Counted from the first letter of the stretch, positions 26,539 to 36,243 are shown. The stretch is DNA of 64,000 nucleotides from Methylobacteriaceae bacterium (GCA_947444195.1 CANEZL010000012.1:50919-114918); one strand, 5' to 3'. Program-made: numbers and translations. The notes: generated from the letters alone by a model not told the origin.

Positions 26539-26883
26539 ATGCGCGTGCTCGAGACACCGGACGGCCGCTACATCGTCGTCCACGGCCGGCTCTGGCGGCG
26601 CCAGCGCCCCGATCTGGAGCCGGTCCAGCGCGACCGTCTGGTGCGCGACCTCATGGACGGCCGCCGCGCCGTGCGCGCGGCCAAGCGCTCCGGGGACGCC
26701 GAGGCGCTGGCGCGGGCCCGCCGCGCGGTCGACACGGCCAAGCACGCGCTAGGCGAGCGCGGCCCGGTCTGGTGGACGGACGGGGCGCCCGACCTCAACC
26801 GGCGCATGATCCGCAACACCGACTACGCCGACTGGTACGCCGGCCTGCCCGAAGCCGAGCGGGCGGATCAGGCCAAACGCTAG
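26539..26883 (+). CDS. Conserved protein of unknown function
   Basis: A 114-residue hydrophilic protein. It begins MRVLETPDGRYIVVHGRLWRR and contains a helical middle (RDLMDGRRAVRAAKRSGDAE) and the characteristic GPVWWTDGAPDLNRRM and NTDYADWYAGLPE. I recognise this pattern as a recurring uncharacterised family in alphaproteobacteria but know no function. The ATG at 26539 is chosen as the start of the conserved part. It converges with the oppC-like gene across a short repeat. Confidence 0.65.
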   Translation: MRVLETPDGRYIVVHGRLWRRQRPDLEPVQRDRLVRDLMDGRRAVRAAKRSGDAEALARARRAVDTAKHALGERGPVWWTDGAPDLNRRMIRNTDYADWYAGLPEAERADQAKR

Positions 26884-26885
26884 AC

Positions 26886-26943
26886 CGGAGCATCGTTTCG
26901 GCATCTTTCCGAAAGCCGGCGGCCACCGTTCGGGACGATGCTC
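26886..26943. repeat. Short GAGCATCGT palindrome, family B copy 1
   Basis: GGAGCATCGT at the left and ACGATGCTCT at the right bracket a 58-base element. Reverse-complemented it matches the element at 52781-52833 through the shared CATCGTCCCGAA...GGTGG...GCCGGCTTT core. It lies between two convergent genes and may serve as a bidirectional terminator. Confidence 0.6.
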
Positions 26944-28032
26944 TCAGCCCCGGCGTCCACCGCCGCGCGGGTCGAGGGCGTCGGCGAGGCGGTCCCCCAG
27001 GGTGTTCAGGGCGACGAGGGTCGCCACGAGGAACACGGCCGGGGCCGCCAGCATGTGCGGCGCCGACTCGATGGAGCGCGCGCCCTCGGCCACCAGCACG
27101 CCCCAGCTCGTGGCCGGCTCCTGCACCCCGAGGCCGAGGAAGGACAGGAAGCTCTCCGTGAGGATCACCCGCGGCACGATCAGGGTCGCGGCGACCGCGA
27201 TCGGCCCGAGCGCGTTCGGCACGATGTGGCGGGCGAGGATGGCGCGGGCGCCGAGGCCCAGCGCCCGCGCGGCCCGGACGAAGTCGCGCCGGGCCAGGGC
27301 CTGCGCCTGCCCGCGCACGATGCGGGCCATGTCGAGCCACTCCACCGCGGCGATGGCGAAGAGGACCAGGCCGAGGCCGGGGCGGAACACCACCACCAGC
27401 ACGATCACGAAGAACACGAAGGGCAGGGCGTAGAGGACGTCCACGGCGCGCATCATCAGGGCGTCGACCGCCCCGCCCGCGTAGCCCGAGACCGCGCCGT
27501 AGGCGACGCCGATCGCGAGGGCGGCGAGCGTCGCGGTGAGCCCGATCAGCAGGGAGACGCGCCCCGCGACCAGGCTGCGGGTGAGGAGGTCGCGCCCGTG
27601 CACGTCGGTGCCGAGGAGGAAATGCAGCCGCCGCACGGGGGCCTCCACCGCGAGGCGGCGGTCCCCGTCCTCCGCCGCGACCACGCGGGGCGGGCCGACG
27701 AGATCGGAGCGGGGCAGGTAGACGAGGCTGCGGCGGTCGATCGGAGCGTCGGCGGCGAGGGCGAGGCGCAGGGTGCCGTCGGAGACGGAGGCCGCCTCGA
27801 CCCGGGCGCGCATGCGGAAGGCGATCCGGTCCAGCGCCGCCCGCAGGCGCTCCGGCGAGGGCTCCGCCGCGAGGCCCGCCGGGAGCTGGCGCAGGTCGGG
27901 ATAGGCCCGCTCCGGCGCGTGGCCGGTGAGATGGGGGCCGATGAGGCAGGCCAGCGTCACGAGCGCCAGCACCGCGAGGGCCGCGCGGGCGCCGCGGTCG
28001 CGCAGGAAGCGCCCGAGCGGCCGGGCGCTCAC
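26944..28032 (-). CDS. Peptide/nickel-type ABC transporter permease (OppC/DppC-like)
   Basis: A 362-residue permease. One N-terminal helix is followed by a long periplasmic insertion (about residues 35-140), then HFLLGTDVHGRDLLTR, the usual OppC entry motif, and five more helices. The EAA coupling loop is in RAARALGLGARAILARHIVPNALGP. The insertion is longer than in typical DppC proteins and resembles the YejE-type microcin/peptide permeases. The start overlaps the upstream permease stop by 4 bases. Confidence 0.85.
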   Translation of the reverse strand: MSARPLGRFLRDRGARAALAVLALVTLACLIGPHLTGHAPERAYPDLRQLPAGLAAEPSPERLRAALDRIAFRMRARVEAASVSDGTLRLALAADAPIDRRSLVYLPRSDLVGPPRVVAAEDGDRRLAVEAPVRRLHFLLGTDVHGRDLLTRSLVAGRVSLLIGLTATLAALAIGVAYGAVSGYAGGAVDALMMRAVDVLYALPFVFFVIVLVVVFRPGLGLVLFAIAAVEWLDMARIVRGQAQALARRDFVRAARALGLGARAILARHIVPNALGPIAVAATLIVPRVILTESFLSFLGLGVQEPATSWGVLVAEGARSIESAPHMLAAPAVFLVATLVALNTLGDRLADALDPRGGGRRG

Positions 28033-28952
28033 GCCGCCTGCCTCAGGCGGGGATCGGCCCAGAGGGCGAGGAGGTCGGCGGCGAGGTTGAACAGCACCAC
28101 GAAGGCGCCCACCAGCACCACCGTGCCCATCACCAGCGTGTAGTCGCGGTTGAGCGCGCCCTCCACGAAGTAGCGGCCGATGCCGGGCAGGCCGAAGATC
28201 GTCTCCACCACCACGGAGCCGGTCAGGAGCGCGGCGGCGAGGGGGCCGGCCAGCGCGATCACCGGCAGGAGGGCCCCGCGCAGGGCGTGGCGGAGCACCC
28301 GTCCCGGCGGCAGGCCGAGGCTGCGCATGGTCCGCACCGGCTGGGCGGCGAGCGCTTCCGCGAGGCTCGCGCGGGTGAGGCGGGCCACCGCCCCCACCTG
28401 CGGCAGGGCGAGCGTCAGGACCGGCAGGACGAGATGGGCCGGGCTGCCCCCCTCCCAGCCGCTCACCGGCAGCCAGCGCAGGGAGAGGCCGAAGGCGATC
28501 TGGAGGAGGGGCGCCACGACGAAGCTCGGCAGCGAGAGGGCGAGCGCGGCGCCGAGCCCGACCAGGCGGTCAGCGGGGCCGCCCCGGCGCAGGGCGGCGA
28601 GACCGCCGAGCCCGATCCCGAGGGTAAGCGCCAGGAGGAGGGCGAGGGCGCCCAGCGTCAGCGAGACCGGCAGGCCGCGGGCGAGGAGATCGGCCACCCC
28701 CAGATCGCGGTAGGAGAAGGAGGGCCCGAGATCGCCCCGCGCCAGGGCGGCGAGGTAGCGGCCGAACTGCACGGGCAGGGGCTGGTCGAGCCCGTAGACG
28801 CGGGCGAGGTTCTCCATGGCCGCCGGCGGCAGGGGACGCTCCAGGTCGAACGGGCCGCCGGGGGCGAGGCGCATCAGGAAGAACGAGCCCGCCACGATCA
28901 CGAACAGGGTGGGCACGGCCTCGGCGAGGCGGCGCAGGACGAGGCCGATCAC
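28029..28952 (-). CDS. Peptide-type ABC transporter permease (OppB/DppB-like)
   Basis: A 307-residue permease with six helices. LRRLAEAVPTLFVIVAGSFFLMRLAPGGPFD, read as two adjacent pieces, is the canonical OppB N-terminus, and RTMRSLGLPPGRVLRHALRGALLPVI the coupling loop. It forms the channel with the next gene product. It follows the binding-protein gene by 10 bases. No ATPase gene is nearby. Confidence 0.87.
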   Translation of the reverse strand: MIGLVLRRLAEAVPTLFVIVAGSFFLMRLAPGGPFDLERPLPPAAMENLARVYGLDQPLPVQFGRYLAALARGDLGPSFSYRDLGVADLLARGLPVSLTLGALALLLALTLGIGLGGLAALRRGGPADRLVGLGAALALSLPSFVVAPLLQIAFGLSLRWLPVSGWEGGSPAHLVLPVLTLALPQVGAVARLTRASLAEALAAQPVRTMRSLGLPPGRVLRHALRGALLPVIALAGPLAAALLTGSVVVETIFGLPGIGRYFVEGALNRDYTLVMGTVVLVGAFVVLFNLAADLLALWADPRLRQAA

Positions 28953-28962
28953 GGGGGCGCCC

Positions 28963-30588
28963 TCACGGATCGAGGCTCAGGAAGCGGGTCGGCGCCGCGT
29001 TGCGCAGGTTGGCGTGGTAGCCGTGCAGGCGCGAGGCGATCAGCGCCTTCGAGCGGGTGTGCATCACCGGGATCCAGGGCAGGTCGCGCATCAGGATCCG
29101 CTCGGCCGAGGCGAGGAGGCCTGCGCGGGTGCCGACATCGCGCTCCCCCGCCGCCGCGTCGAGGAGCGCGTCGTAGTCGGGGTTGGCGTAGCGGCCCGGG
29201 TTCAGCCCGTCGTTGCCGGTGCGCAGGAGGAACAGGAAGTTCTGCGGGTCGGCGTAGTCGGCGATCCAGGACATGCGCGCCACGTCGAAATCGCCGCCGT
29301 CGCGCAGATGGGCGAAGTGGGTCTTGGCGTCGGTGTAGACGAAGCGGGTCTCGATGCCGAGGTCGCGCCACATCTCGGCCAGCGCCACCGCGGTGTTGCG
29401 GTTGTTGTCGGTGCTGTTGAAGCGGTATTCCAGGCGCAGGGGCCGGCCCGGCCCGAACCCGGCCTCGGCGAGGAGCCGGCGCGCCTCCGCCTCGTGGTCG
29501 ATGGGCAGGCCGGCCCGGCCCTCGGTCTCGGGCGGGTCCGCGTAGTTGTCGAGGCCCGGCGGGCAGAGCGACCAGGCCGGGCTCATGGTGCCGCCCCAGA
29601 GCGCCTCGGCGAGATAGGCCCGGTCGATGACCAGCGAGAGGGCCCGGCGCAGGCGCGGATCGTCGAAGGGCGGTTTGCGGGTGTTCACGGCGAGCGCGTA
29701 GACGCCGAGGCTCGGCCCGAGCACCACCTGATCGCCGAAGCGGCGGCGCAGCGCGCCCATCTGGTCGCCGGGCAGGTCCGCCAGGGAATCGAGCTCCCCG
29801 GCGCCGTAGCGGCGCACCGCGCTCGCCAGATCCGGCGTCGGCACGAAGGCCACCGCGGGGATCCGCACCGTGTCCGCCGCGTGGAAATAGGGGTTGCGCA
29901 CCAGGGTGATGCGGTCGTTCGGCACGAGGTCGCGCAGGACGTAGGCGCCGTTCGAGACGAGGTTGCCCGGCCTCGTGAAGGCGTCGCCGTGGCGCTCCAC
30001 GGAGGGCGGGTGGACCGGCAGGCTGGTCTGGTGGGTGAGGAGTTCGAGGAGGTAAGGGGTCGGCTTGTCGAGGGTGATCGCGACGGTGCGCAGGTCGGGC
30101 GCCGCGACGCCGAGCGCCTCGGGGGGCGCCGCGCCGCGGTTGACGGCGGCCGCCCCGCGGATCGGATAGAGCACCGCGGCGTATTTCGCCGCCGTCTCCG
30201 GCCGCAGGATGCGGCGCAGGGCGTAGACGAAGGCTCCCGCCTCCAGCGGCTCGCCGCTCGACCAGCGCCCGGCCTCCCGCAGGGTGAAGCGGTAGGTGAG
30301 AGCGTCGGCGGACACCGTCCAGGATTCCGCGGCGCCCGCGATGATGGCGCCGCGGTTGTCGTAGGTCAGCAGCCCCTCGAACAGGTCGCGCAGGAGATGG
30401 GCCTCGGCCACCGTGGAGGAGCGGTGCGGATCGAGGGTCTCGGGGTCGGCATCGTTCCCGCGCCGGTAGAGGGCAGCGTCCGCGGCGCGGGCGGGGCGGG
30501 CGGCCAGGAGCGCGGCGGCCTTCAGCCAGTCGCGTCGGCGCACGGCCCTCAATCCCCGGAGGCGGGGCCGCGCCCCGGCCGGACACAT
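28963..30588 (-). CDS. Extracellular solute-binding protein family 5 (OppA/DppA-like), probable Tat substrate
   Basis: A 541-residue binding protein. An N-terminal RRRDWLKAAALLAARPARAAD looks like a twin-arginine signal. The mature part has YRRGNDADPETLDPHRSSTVAE, LFEGLLTYD and SGEPLEAGAFVYALRRIL, typical of family 5 peptide-binding proteins. The ATG at 30588 puts about 16 residues before the twin arginines; TTG or GTG codons nearer to them are alternatives. Substrate probably an oligopeptide. First gene of an oppABC-like set. Confidence 0.85.
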   Translation of the reverse strand: MCPAGARPRLRGLRAVRRRDWLKAAALLAARPARAADAALYRRGNDADPETLDPHRSSTVAEAHLLRDLFEGLLTYDNRGAIIAGAAESWTVSADALTYRFTLREAGRWSSGEPLEAGAFVYALRRILRPETAAKYAAVLYPIRGAAAVNRGAAPPEALGVAAPDLRTVAITLDKPTPYLLELLTHQTSLPVHPPSVERHGDAFTRPGNLVSNGAYVLRDLVPNDRITLVRNPYFHAADTVRIPAVAFVPTPDLASAVRRYGAGELDSLADLPGDQMGALRRRFGDQVVLGPSLGVYALAVNTRKPPFDDPRLRRALSLVIDRAYLAEALWGGTMSPAWSLCPPGLDNYADPPETEGRAGLPIDHEAEARRLLAEAGFGPGRPLRLEYRFNSTDNNRNTAVALAEMWRDLGIETRFVYTDAKTHFAHLRDGGDFDVARMSWIADYADPQNFLFLLRTGNDGLNPGRYANPDYDALLDAAAGERDVGTRAGLLASAERILMRDLPWIPVMHTRSKALIASRLHGYHANLRNAAPTRFLSLDP

Positions 30589-30788
30589 TCCAGAGACCTG
30601 GCCGCACCACAGTCGCGCCCGGTCGCCGGCCCCGTGCCGCGCGCCCGCGCCGCCCGCCGGGCGGCGGCGCCGATGGTCCGGGCTGCATCGCGGGTGAGGT
30701 CGGCCATCGGCTCAACGACGAGGGGAGAGGGGATCACGGCCGCGCGGCAGCATCCGCGACGGCGGGAGAGGTGCCAGGCGGAAGCAGC

Positions 30789-31922
30789 ATGCGTCGCGCG
30801 ATCGTTCATATCGGAATGCCCCGCACGGGGTCCACCTCGTTCCAGGAGGTGCTGGCGGGCCTGAGGCCCCGGCTCGGCGAGGCCGGGCTGCTCTACCCGG
30901 AACTCGCGGGCCCCGGCGCGCCGCCGGCCGCGAACGTCAACCACCAGCCCCTCGGCGAGGCCCTGGACGGACGCCGGCCCCGGGGCGAGGGGCGCGCCGC
31001 CCTCGACCGGCTCGACGCGGCGCTCGCCGGCACCGGGGCCGACACGGTGATCCTCTCCTACGAGGATTTCTCGGTGCAGCGGGCCGCCTTCGGGGTCCCG
31101 GAGATCCTGCGCGGGGCCTTCGCCCGGCGGGGCTTCCGGATGGAGGTCCTGATGATGGTGAAGCCGCCCTTCGCCTTCCTGAACTCCGCCTACGCCCACC
31201 GGGCGCAGCTCGTGCGCGAGGGCGGCAGCTTCGGCGACTACGTCCGGCGGCACGGGGGCTCGGCCCGGCTCGACTACCGCGCCCTGGTGGCGCCCTGGGC
31301 CGAGGCCGCGGACGGGCGCGTCACCGCCGTGCCGCTGGCCGACCTGCGCTCCGGCGCCCCCCTCGTGGCCCGCGCCCTCGCGGCGCTCGGCCTCGCGGAG
31401 AGGCTGGGGCCGCTGCTCGGGGCGCAGGACCTCGCCCGCGCCACCAACCGCAGTTCCGGCCCGGTGGCGGTGGAGGCCTCGCGGCGCCTGCACCGGCTCG
31501 GGGTGCACCGGCAGATCGTCGGCCATCCCCGCACCGTCGGCCACGCCATCGACCAGGCCGCCTGGGCCCGGGGCCTCGACCCCGAATCCTTCCGCGGGGA
31601 CGCGCCCGCGGCGCGCGCCGCCGTGGAGGCCCGCACCGCCGAGAGCCGCGAGCGCTTCGCCCGCCTCGCCTGGGGCACGGGCTGGGACGCCGTGGTGGCG
31701 CCGGAGGGCGCGCGCGCGGCGAACGAGCTGGCGCCGCGGGCCGGCGCCGCGCTCCCGCCCGGGACGGAGGCCGAGGTCGCCGCGGTGATGCGGGACGTGA
31801 TGGTCCGCTTCGGCTTCCGCACCCCCGCGCCCTGGCTGAGCGGGCCCGCGGCCCGGTTCGAGGCGGCCGCCGAGGCCCTCCTGCACGCGGCGGGGCTGGA
31901 GAGCCGCTGGCGGGTGTGCTGA
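30789..31922 (+). CDS. Sulfotransferase-like P-loop protein
   Basis: A 377-residue protein. RAIVHIGMPRTGSTSFQEVL at the N-terminus is the PAPS-binding 5'-phosphosulfate loop of sulfotransferases, and ILSYEDFSVQ with later VLMMVKPPFAFLNSAYAHRAQ fits the 3'-phosphate-binding region. Acceptor unknown. The ATG at 30789 is used; a GTG six codons upstream is possible. The gene is divergent from the oppA-like gene and converges with the CDF gene 8 bases away. Confidence 0.65.
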   Translation: MRRAIVHIGMPRTGSTSFQEVLAGLRPRLGEAGLLYPELAGPGAPPAANVNHQPLGEALDGRRPRGEGRAALDRLDAALAGTGADTVILSYEDFSVQRAAFGVPEILRGAFARRGFRMEVLMMVKPPFAFLNSAYAHRAQLVREGGSFGDYVRRHGGSARLDYRALVAPWAEAADGRVTAVPLADLRSGAPLVARALAALGLAERLGPLLGAQDLARATNRSSGPVAVEASRRLHRLGVHRQIVGHPRTVGHAIDQAAWARGLDPESFRGDAPAARAAVEARTAESRERFARLAWGTGWDAVVAPEGARAANELAPRAGAALPPGTEAEVAAVMRDVMVRFGFRTPAPWLSGPAARFEAAAEALLHAAGLESRWRVC

Positions 31923-31930
31923 GGGGGCCT

Positions 31931-32818
31931 TCAGATCACCGGCAGGCCGCAGCCCTTGGCCTCCTCGCCCGGCTCCACGTGGATGGTGACCACGGCGCCC
32001 GGAATGTCCCCTTCGAGGGCCACCTCCAGGCGGTCGCAGATCGCGTGGGCGTCGCGCACGCTCATCTCGCCGGGCACCACGAGGTGGAAGTCGATGAAGG
32101 TCGCCTGGCCGGCCGAGCGGGTGCGCACGTCGTGGGCCTCCAGGGCGCCCGCGCCGTGGCGGGAGATCAGGGCGCGGATCTGCCCGACCATCTCCGGGGG
32201 CGCGGCCCGGTCCATCAGCCCGTCCACCGATTCGCGCACCATGCGCCAGCCGGACCACAGGATGTGCAGGGCGACGAGGCCCGCCACCACGGGATCGAGC
32301 ACCGGATAGCCGGTGCCGAGCACGGCCAGGAGGCCGCCCAGCACGCCCACCGAGGTGACCACGTCGGCGAGCACGTGCCGGGCATCGGCGACGAGGGCCG
32401 GGGAGCGCCACGCCCGGCCCCAGCGCATCAGCGCCCAGGCCCAGGCGGCGTTGATCGCGGTGGCGACCCCGTTGATGGCGAGGCCCAGCACCGGCGCGTC
32501 GAGGGCCTTGGGCGCGAGGATGCCGAAATACGCCTCCCGCAGGATCAGGATCGCCGCCACGATGATCAGGGCGCCCTCGACCACGGCGGAGAAGAACTCG
32601 GCCTTGTGGTGGCCGTAGGGGTGGTCCTCGTCCGCCGGCCAGCCGGCGACGGTGAGCGCGACGAAGGCGCCCACCGCGGCCACCACGTTGATGATGCTCT
32701 CCAGGGCATCCGAGTAGAGGGCGAGGCTGCCCGTGAGCCACCACGCCAGGAACTTCAGGCCGGTGACGGCAAGGCCCACCCCGGCGCTCGCCAGCGCGGC
32801 TTTCTGCGTGCGGTTCAT
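31931..32818 (-). CDS. Cation diffusion facilitator (CDF) metal efflux protein
   Basis: A 295-residue CDF transporter with six helices (about residues 8-200) and a C-terminal cytoplasmic ferredoxin-like domain. Helix 2 has YSDALESIINV and helix 5 has ARHVLADVVTS, where the His and Asp form the transport site. The helix 2 site has Asp with Glu three residues on, rather than the DxxxD of FieF, so metal preference (Zn, Fe, Mn, Co) is open. ATG at 32818. Confidence 0.87.
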   Translation of the reverse strand: MNRTQKAALASAGVGLAVTGLKFLAWWLTGSLALYSDALESIINVVAAVGAFVALTVAGWPADEDHPYGHHKAEFFSAVVEGALIIVAAILILREAYFGILAPKALDAPVLGLAINGVATAINAAWAWALMRWGRAWRSPALVADARHVLADVVTSVGVLGGLLAVLGTGYPVLDPVVAGLVALHILWSGWRMVRESVDGLMDRAAPPEMVGQIRALISRHGAGALEAHDVRTRSAGQATFIDFHLVVPGEMSVRDAHAICDRLEVALEGDIPGAVVTIHVEPGEEAKGCGLPVI

Positions 32819-33371
32819 GGGGGTCCCGTGCCCGGCCTGCATCCGGCCCGGCGCATACGGGACGGACAGGCCCCAAGGCCACGGCAAAGGTTTTAGCCGC
32901 GGCTATTCCGGGCGGTCGTACCAAATCCGATCGATCCCTTCGGGATGGCGGATCTGGGCCTCGCTCACGCGCCGCGCGGGCTCGGTCGATCCGATCCCCG
33001 CTTCGATCAAGCGGAGACCGTATCAGACCCCGGAGCGATCTCCGCCGAAGCGCATGCCGATTCGGCGCCGGGGCGCGTGTCGGAACAGGGGTTTATCCCT
33101 GTCCTTTCGATGGCTTCGGTGGCTCGGGCGGTTCTCGTCCCGGCTCCCTCGCGGGCGACCGTCTTCACACATCTCGGGCGGGTCGTGCCCGCGCTCTCCC
33201 GTCCTCCCTCTGCTGGGAAAGGAACGCGGACGGCGCAGCGCGTCGCGTGAATCCTAATCGCCTCTCGGGAGAACCGCCTCGCGCCGCGTCCGACGGCCAT
33301 CGAGGTGGGCGTCAGGCCCCTCATCCGCGGACAGCCCTGCGGCAGGGAGAGGAGACATGCCGCCAAGGCGC
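32819..33371. other. 553-bp stretch without a convincing gene
   Basis: No reading frame here has both a ribosome-binding site and a recognisable product. The segments CCTCCCTCTGCTGGGAAAGG near 33203 and CCCCTCATCCGCGGACAGCC near 33317 look like decayed relatives of the GGGGAG-type palindromic repeat at 21719-21891. It contains the promoter of the CDF gene. Confidence 0.5.
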
Positions 33372-33608
33372 TCAGGCCGTGGGCTCCTCCGGCCCGTGCT
33401 TCGACCCGCGGTCGCGCGCCGCCTCGCGGACGCGGCTGCGCTCCCCTTGCGCGCGGGCATAGGCGGCCCGCCGCTCCAGGCTGCGGCGCTGCCAGCCGAA
33501 GCGGGCCTCGGCCGCCAGCGCGTCCAGGCGGGCGGCCTCGCGGGCCCAGTAGCCGACGAGTTGTCCGTCGAGGGTGATGCGGCGGGGCTTCCGGCGGGGT
33601 TCGGGCAT
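33372..33608 (-). CDS. Small basic protein of unknown function
   Basis: A 78-residue charged protein beginning MPEPRRKPRRITLDGQLVGYW, with a long predicted helix (AREAARLDALAAEARFGWQRRSLE in two parts) and a basic tail. No family recognised. The ATG at 33608 is chosen because the upstream extension is low-complexity. It follows another small gene on the same strand after 10 bases, suggesting a two-gene unit divergent from queA. Confidence 0.5.
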   Translation of the reverse strand: MPEPRRKPRRITLDGQLVGYWAREAARLDALAAEARFGWQRRSLERRAAYARAQGERSRVREAARDRGSKHGPEEPTA

Positions 33609-33618
33609 GGTGCCGGCC

Positions 33619-33867
33619 TCAGGCGGGGGGGCTCGGCGGCGCGCCGGTCTCCCGGACGACGAGCGCGTCCGCATCCGCGTGGAAGCCGCTGATCCCGGCA
33701 TCCGGCACCGGCGAGGCCGGCGTACCGAAGGGCTCGCTCGGATAGGCCTGGGCGAACTTGGCGCGCGCCTCCTCGGCGTCGGCGGCCTTCAGCACCAGTT
33801 CGGGCTCGGCCGGCAGGGGCCAGCGCGGATCGGCCGGATCGCGCGGGCGCAGGGAGAACCAGGGCAT
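33619..33867 (-). CDS. Small hypothetical protein
   Basis: An 82-residue protein starting [19 protein letters not shown], with [22 protein letters not shown] in the middle and a proline-ended tail. It has the look of a small, conserved cytoplasmic protein, but no family is recognised. The ATG at 33867 lies 111 bases from the divergent queA start. Probably co-transcribed with the next small gene. Confidence 0.5.
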   Translation of the reverse strand: MPWFSLRPRDPADPRWPLPAEPELVLKAADAEEARAKFAQAYPSEPFGTPASPVPDAGISGFHADADALVVRETGAPPSPPA

Positions 33868-33978
33868 CGGTGAACGCGTCTCCGTGGGCTGTCGTAACAC
33901 CACGGCGATGGTGCCGGTTCCGCCCGCCGCGGACGCGGCAAATTGATTCGGCGGCGTATTCCGTGCAGTGGGCAGGCG

Positions 33979-35076
33979 ATGCGTGTGGACCTGTTCGATT
34001 TCGACCTGCCCGAGGCCAGCATCGCCCTGCGCCCGGCCGAGCCGCGGGGCTCCGCGCGCCTCCTCGTGGTGGCGCCGGGCACGCCGCCGGCCGACCGGGC
34101 CGTGGCCGACCTGCCGGGCCTGCTCCGGCCCGGCGACGCCCTCGTCTTCAACGATACCCGCGTGATCCCGGCCCGGCTCCACGGCCTGCGCACCCGCCCC
34201 GGGGCGCCGGGCCAGCGGGTGGAGGCGATGCTGCACCTGCGCGAGGCGCCCGATTCCTGGCGCGCCTTCGCCCGGCCCGCCAAGCGCATCGCCCCGGGCG
34301 ACCGCATCGCGTTCGGGCAGGCGGGCCCGGCGGACCACGATCAGGGCCGGCTCGACGCCACCGTCGCCGGGAAGGGGGAGGGGGGCGAGATCACCCTGCG
34401 CTTCGACCGCGCCGGGCCCGATCTCGACCTCAGCATCGCCGCCCTCGGCACCCTGCCGCTGCCCCCCTACATCGCCGGCAGGCGCGCCGTCGACGCGCGC
34501 GACGCCGCCGACTACCAGACGGTCTATGCCCGCGCGCCCGGCGCCGTCGCCGCCCCGACCGCGGGCCTGCACGTGACGGAGGCGCTGCTCGCCGCCTGCG
34601 CGGCCGCGGGCCTTGCCCGCCACCACGTCACGCTGCATGTGGGCGCGGGCACCTTCCTGCCGGTGAAGGCGGAGGATACGGCCGACCACCGCATGCATGC
34701 GGAGATCGGGCATCTCGATGCCGACACCGCCGCGGCCCTCAACGCGGTGCGCGCGGCGGGCGGGCGGATCGTCGCAGTGGGCACCACGGCCCTGCGGCTC
34801 CTGGAGAGCGCGGCGGACGCGGCGGGCCGCCTCCACGCCTTCGCCGGGCCGACCGAGATCTTCATCACGCCGGGCTACCGCTTCCGCGCGGTCGACGCCC
34901 TGGTGACGAACTTCCACCTGCCGCGCTCGACCCTGTTCATGCTGGTCTCGGCCTTCTCCGGCCTCGACACCATGCGCGCGGCCTATGCCCACGCGATTCG
35001 TGCGGGCTACCGCTTCTACTCCTACGGCGACGCGAGCCTGCTCTTCCCGGCCGCCGCCCCGACGGATCCGCGATGA
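33979..35076 (+). CDS. queA: S-adenosylmethionine:tRNA ribosyltransferase-isomerase QueA
   Basis: A 365-residue enzyme. [21 protein letters not shown] is the standard N-terminus; [25 protein letters not shown] and [17 protein letters not shown] follow in order. QueA transfers the ribosyl moiety of SAM to preQ1-modified tRNA, forming epoxyqueuosine. The ATG at 33979 with GGGCAGG upstream is chosen. A 4-base ATGA overlap couples it to tgt, which makes its substrate. Confidence 0.96.
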   Translation: MRVDLFDFDLPEASIALRPAEPRGSARLLVVAPGTPPADRAVADLPGLLRPGDALVFNDTRVIPARLHGLRTRPGAPGQRVEAMLHLREAPDSWRAFARPAKRIAPGDRIAFGQAGPADHDQGRLDATVAGKGEGGEITLRFDRAGPDLDLSIAALGTLPLPPYIAGRRAVDARDAADYQTVYARAPGAVAAPTAGLHVTEALLAACAAAGLARHHVTLHVGAGTFLPVKAEDTADHRMHAEIGHLDADTAAALNAVRAAGGRIVAVGTTALRLLESAADAAGRLHAFAGPTEIFITPGYRFRAVDALVTNFHLPRSTLFMLVSAFSGLDTMRAAYAHAIRAGYRFYSYGDASLLFPAAAPTDPR

Positions 35077-36236
35077 CCGAGTCTGATCCCGCCCCCGCGG
35101 CCACCCCCGATTTCCGCTTCCGGGTCCACGCCACGGAGGGCCAAGCCCGCACCGGGGCGATCACCCTGCCGCGCGGGGTGATCCGCACGCCGGCCTTCAT
35201 GCCGGTGGGCACGGCCGCCACCGTGAAGGCGATGTACGCGGATCAGGTGCGCGACCTCGGCGCCGACATCGTGCTCGGCAACACCTACCACCTGATGCTG
35301 CGCCCCGGCGCCGAGCGCATGGCGCGGCTCGGCGGCCTGCACCGCTTCATGGGCTGGAACGGGCCGATCCTCACGGATTCCGGCGGCTTCCAGGTGATGT
35401 CCCTGTCCGCCCTGCGCAAGCTCGACGAGGACGGCGTCACCTTCCGCTCGCATATCGACGGCACCGCCCACCGGATGAGCCCGGAGCGCTCCATCGAGAT
35501 CCAGGGGCTGCTCGGCTCCGACATTCAGATGCAGCTCGACGAGTGCGTGCGCCTGCCCGCCCCCCCGGAGGCGGTGGAGAAGGCCATGCGCCTGTCGCTC
35601 CGCTGGGCCGAGCGCTGCCGCACCGCCTTCGGCGACGAGCCCGGCCGGGCGATGTTCGGCATCGTGCAGGGGGGCGACATCCCCGAACTGCGCGTCGCGA
35701 GCGCGCGGGCCCTCGTCGACCTCGACCTCAAGGGCTACGCCATCGGCGGCCTCGCGGTGGGCGAGCCGCAGGCGGTGATGCTCGCCATGATCGAGACGGT
35801 GGAGCCGCACCTGCCGGTCCACAAGCCGCGCTACCTCATGGGCGTGGGCACCCCCGACGACCTGCTCTGCGCGGTGGAGCGCGGCGTCGACATGTTCGAC
35901 TGCGTGATGCCGACGCGGGCGGGCCGCCACGGCCTCGCCTATACCCGCCACGGCCGGGTCAACCTGCGCAATGCCCGCCACGCCGAGGACGTGCGCCCCC
36001 TCGACGCGGCGTCCGGTTGCCCGGCGGCGCGGGACTATTCCCGCGCCTATCTCCACCACCTCGTCCGCTCGGACGAGATCCTCGGCATGATGCTGCTCAC
36101 CTGGAACAACCTCGCCTACTACCAGGACCTGATGGCCGGCATGCGCGCGGCGATCCGGGAGGGCCGCTTCCGGGCCTTCGCCGCCGAGACGCGGGCGGGC
36201 TGGGCGCAAACGGAGACCGCGGCGCCCGCCGATTGA
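35073..36236 (+). CDS. tgt: Queuine/preQ1 tRNA-guanine transglycosylase Tgt with a degenerate zinc site
   Basis: A 387-residue TIM-barrel enzyme that exchanges guanine 34 of GUN-anticodon tRNAs for preQ1. The proton-acceptor Asp102 ([10 protein letters not shown]), Asp155 (MQLDECV) and nucleophile Asp276 ([13 protein letters not shown]) are present. The structural zinc site is not: where the E. coli and Zymomonas enzymes have Cys-x-Cys-x2-Cys before the SRAYLHH motif, this one has Ser314-Gly-Cys316-Pro-Ala-Ala319, and the fourth ligand His is Asn345 in [10 protein letters not shown]. The change is coordinated and the rest of the enzyme intact, so it is likely a functional zinc-independent form. 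Coupled to queA. Confidence 0.95.
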   Translation: MTESDPAPAATPDFRFRVHATEGQARTGAITLPRGVIRTPAFMPVGTAATVKAMYADQVRDLGADIVLGNTYHLMLRPGAERMARLGGLHRFMGWNGPILTDSGGFQVMSLSALRKLDEDGVTFRSHIDGTAHRMSPERSIEIQGLLGSDIQMQLDECVRLPAPPEAVEKAMRLSLRWAERCRTAFGDEPGRAMFGIVQGGDIPELRVASARALVDLDLKGYAIGGLAVGEPQAVMLAMIETVEPHLPVHKPRYLMGVGTPDDLLCAVERGVDMFDCVMPTRAGRHGLAYTRHGRVNLRNARHAEDVRPLDAASGCPAARDYSRAYLHHLVRSDEILGMMLLTWNNLAYYQDLMAGMRAAIREGRFRAFAAETRAGWAQTETAAPAD

Positions 36237-36243
36237 GCCCAGT

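Noticed and set aside
33979..36236. queA and tgt lie 7-9 kb from the QueC-like island gene, hinting at a shared 7-deazaguanine pathway.
   Set aside because: queA-tgt are ordinary chromosomal housekeeping genes in high-GC sequence, while the island differs in composition and its QueC-like protein has extra domains. Proximity is probably chance.
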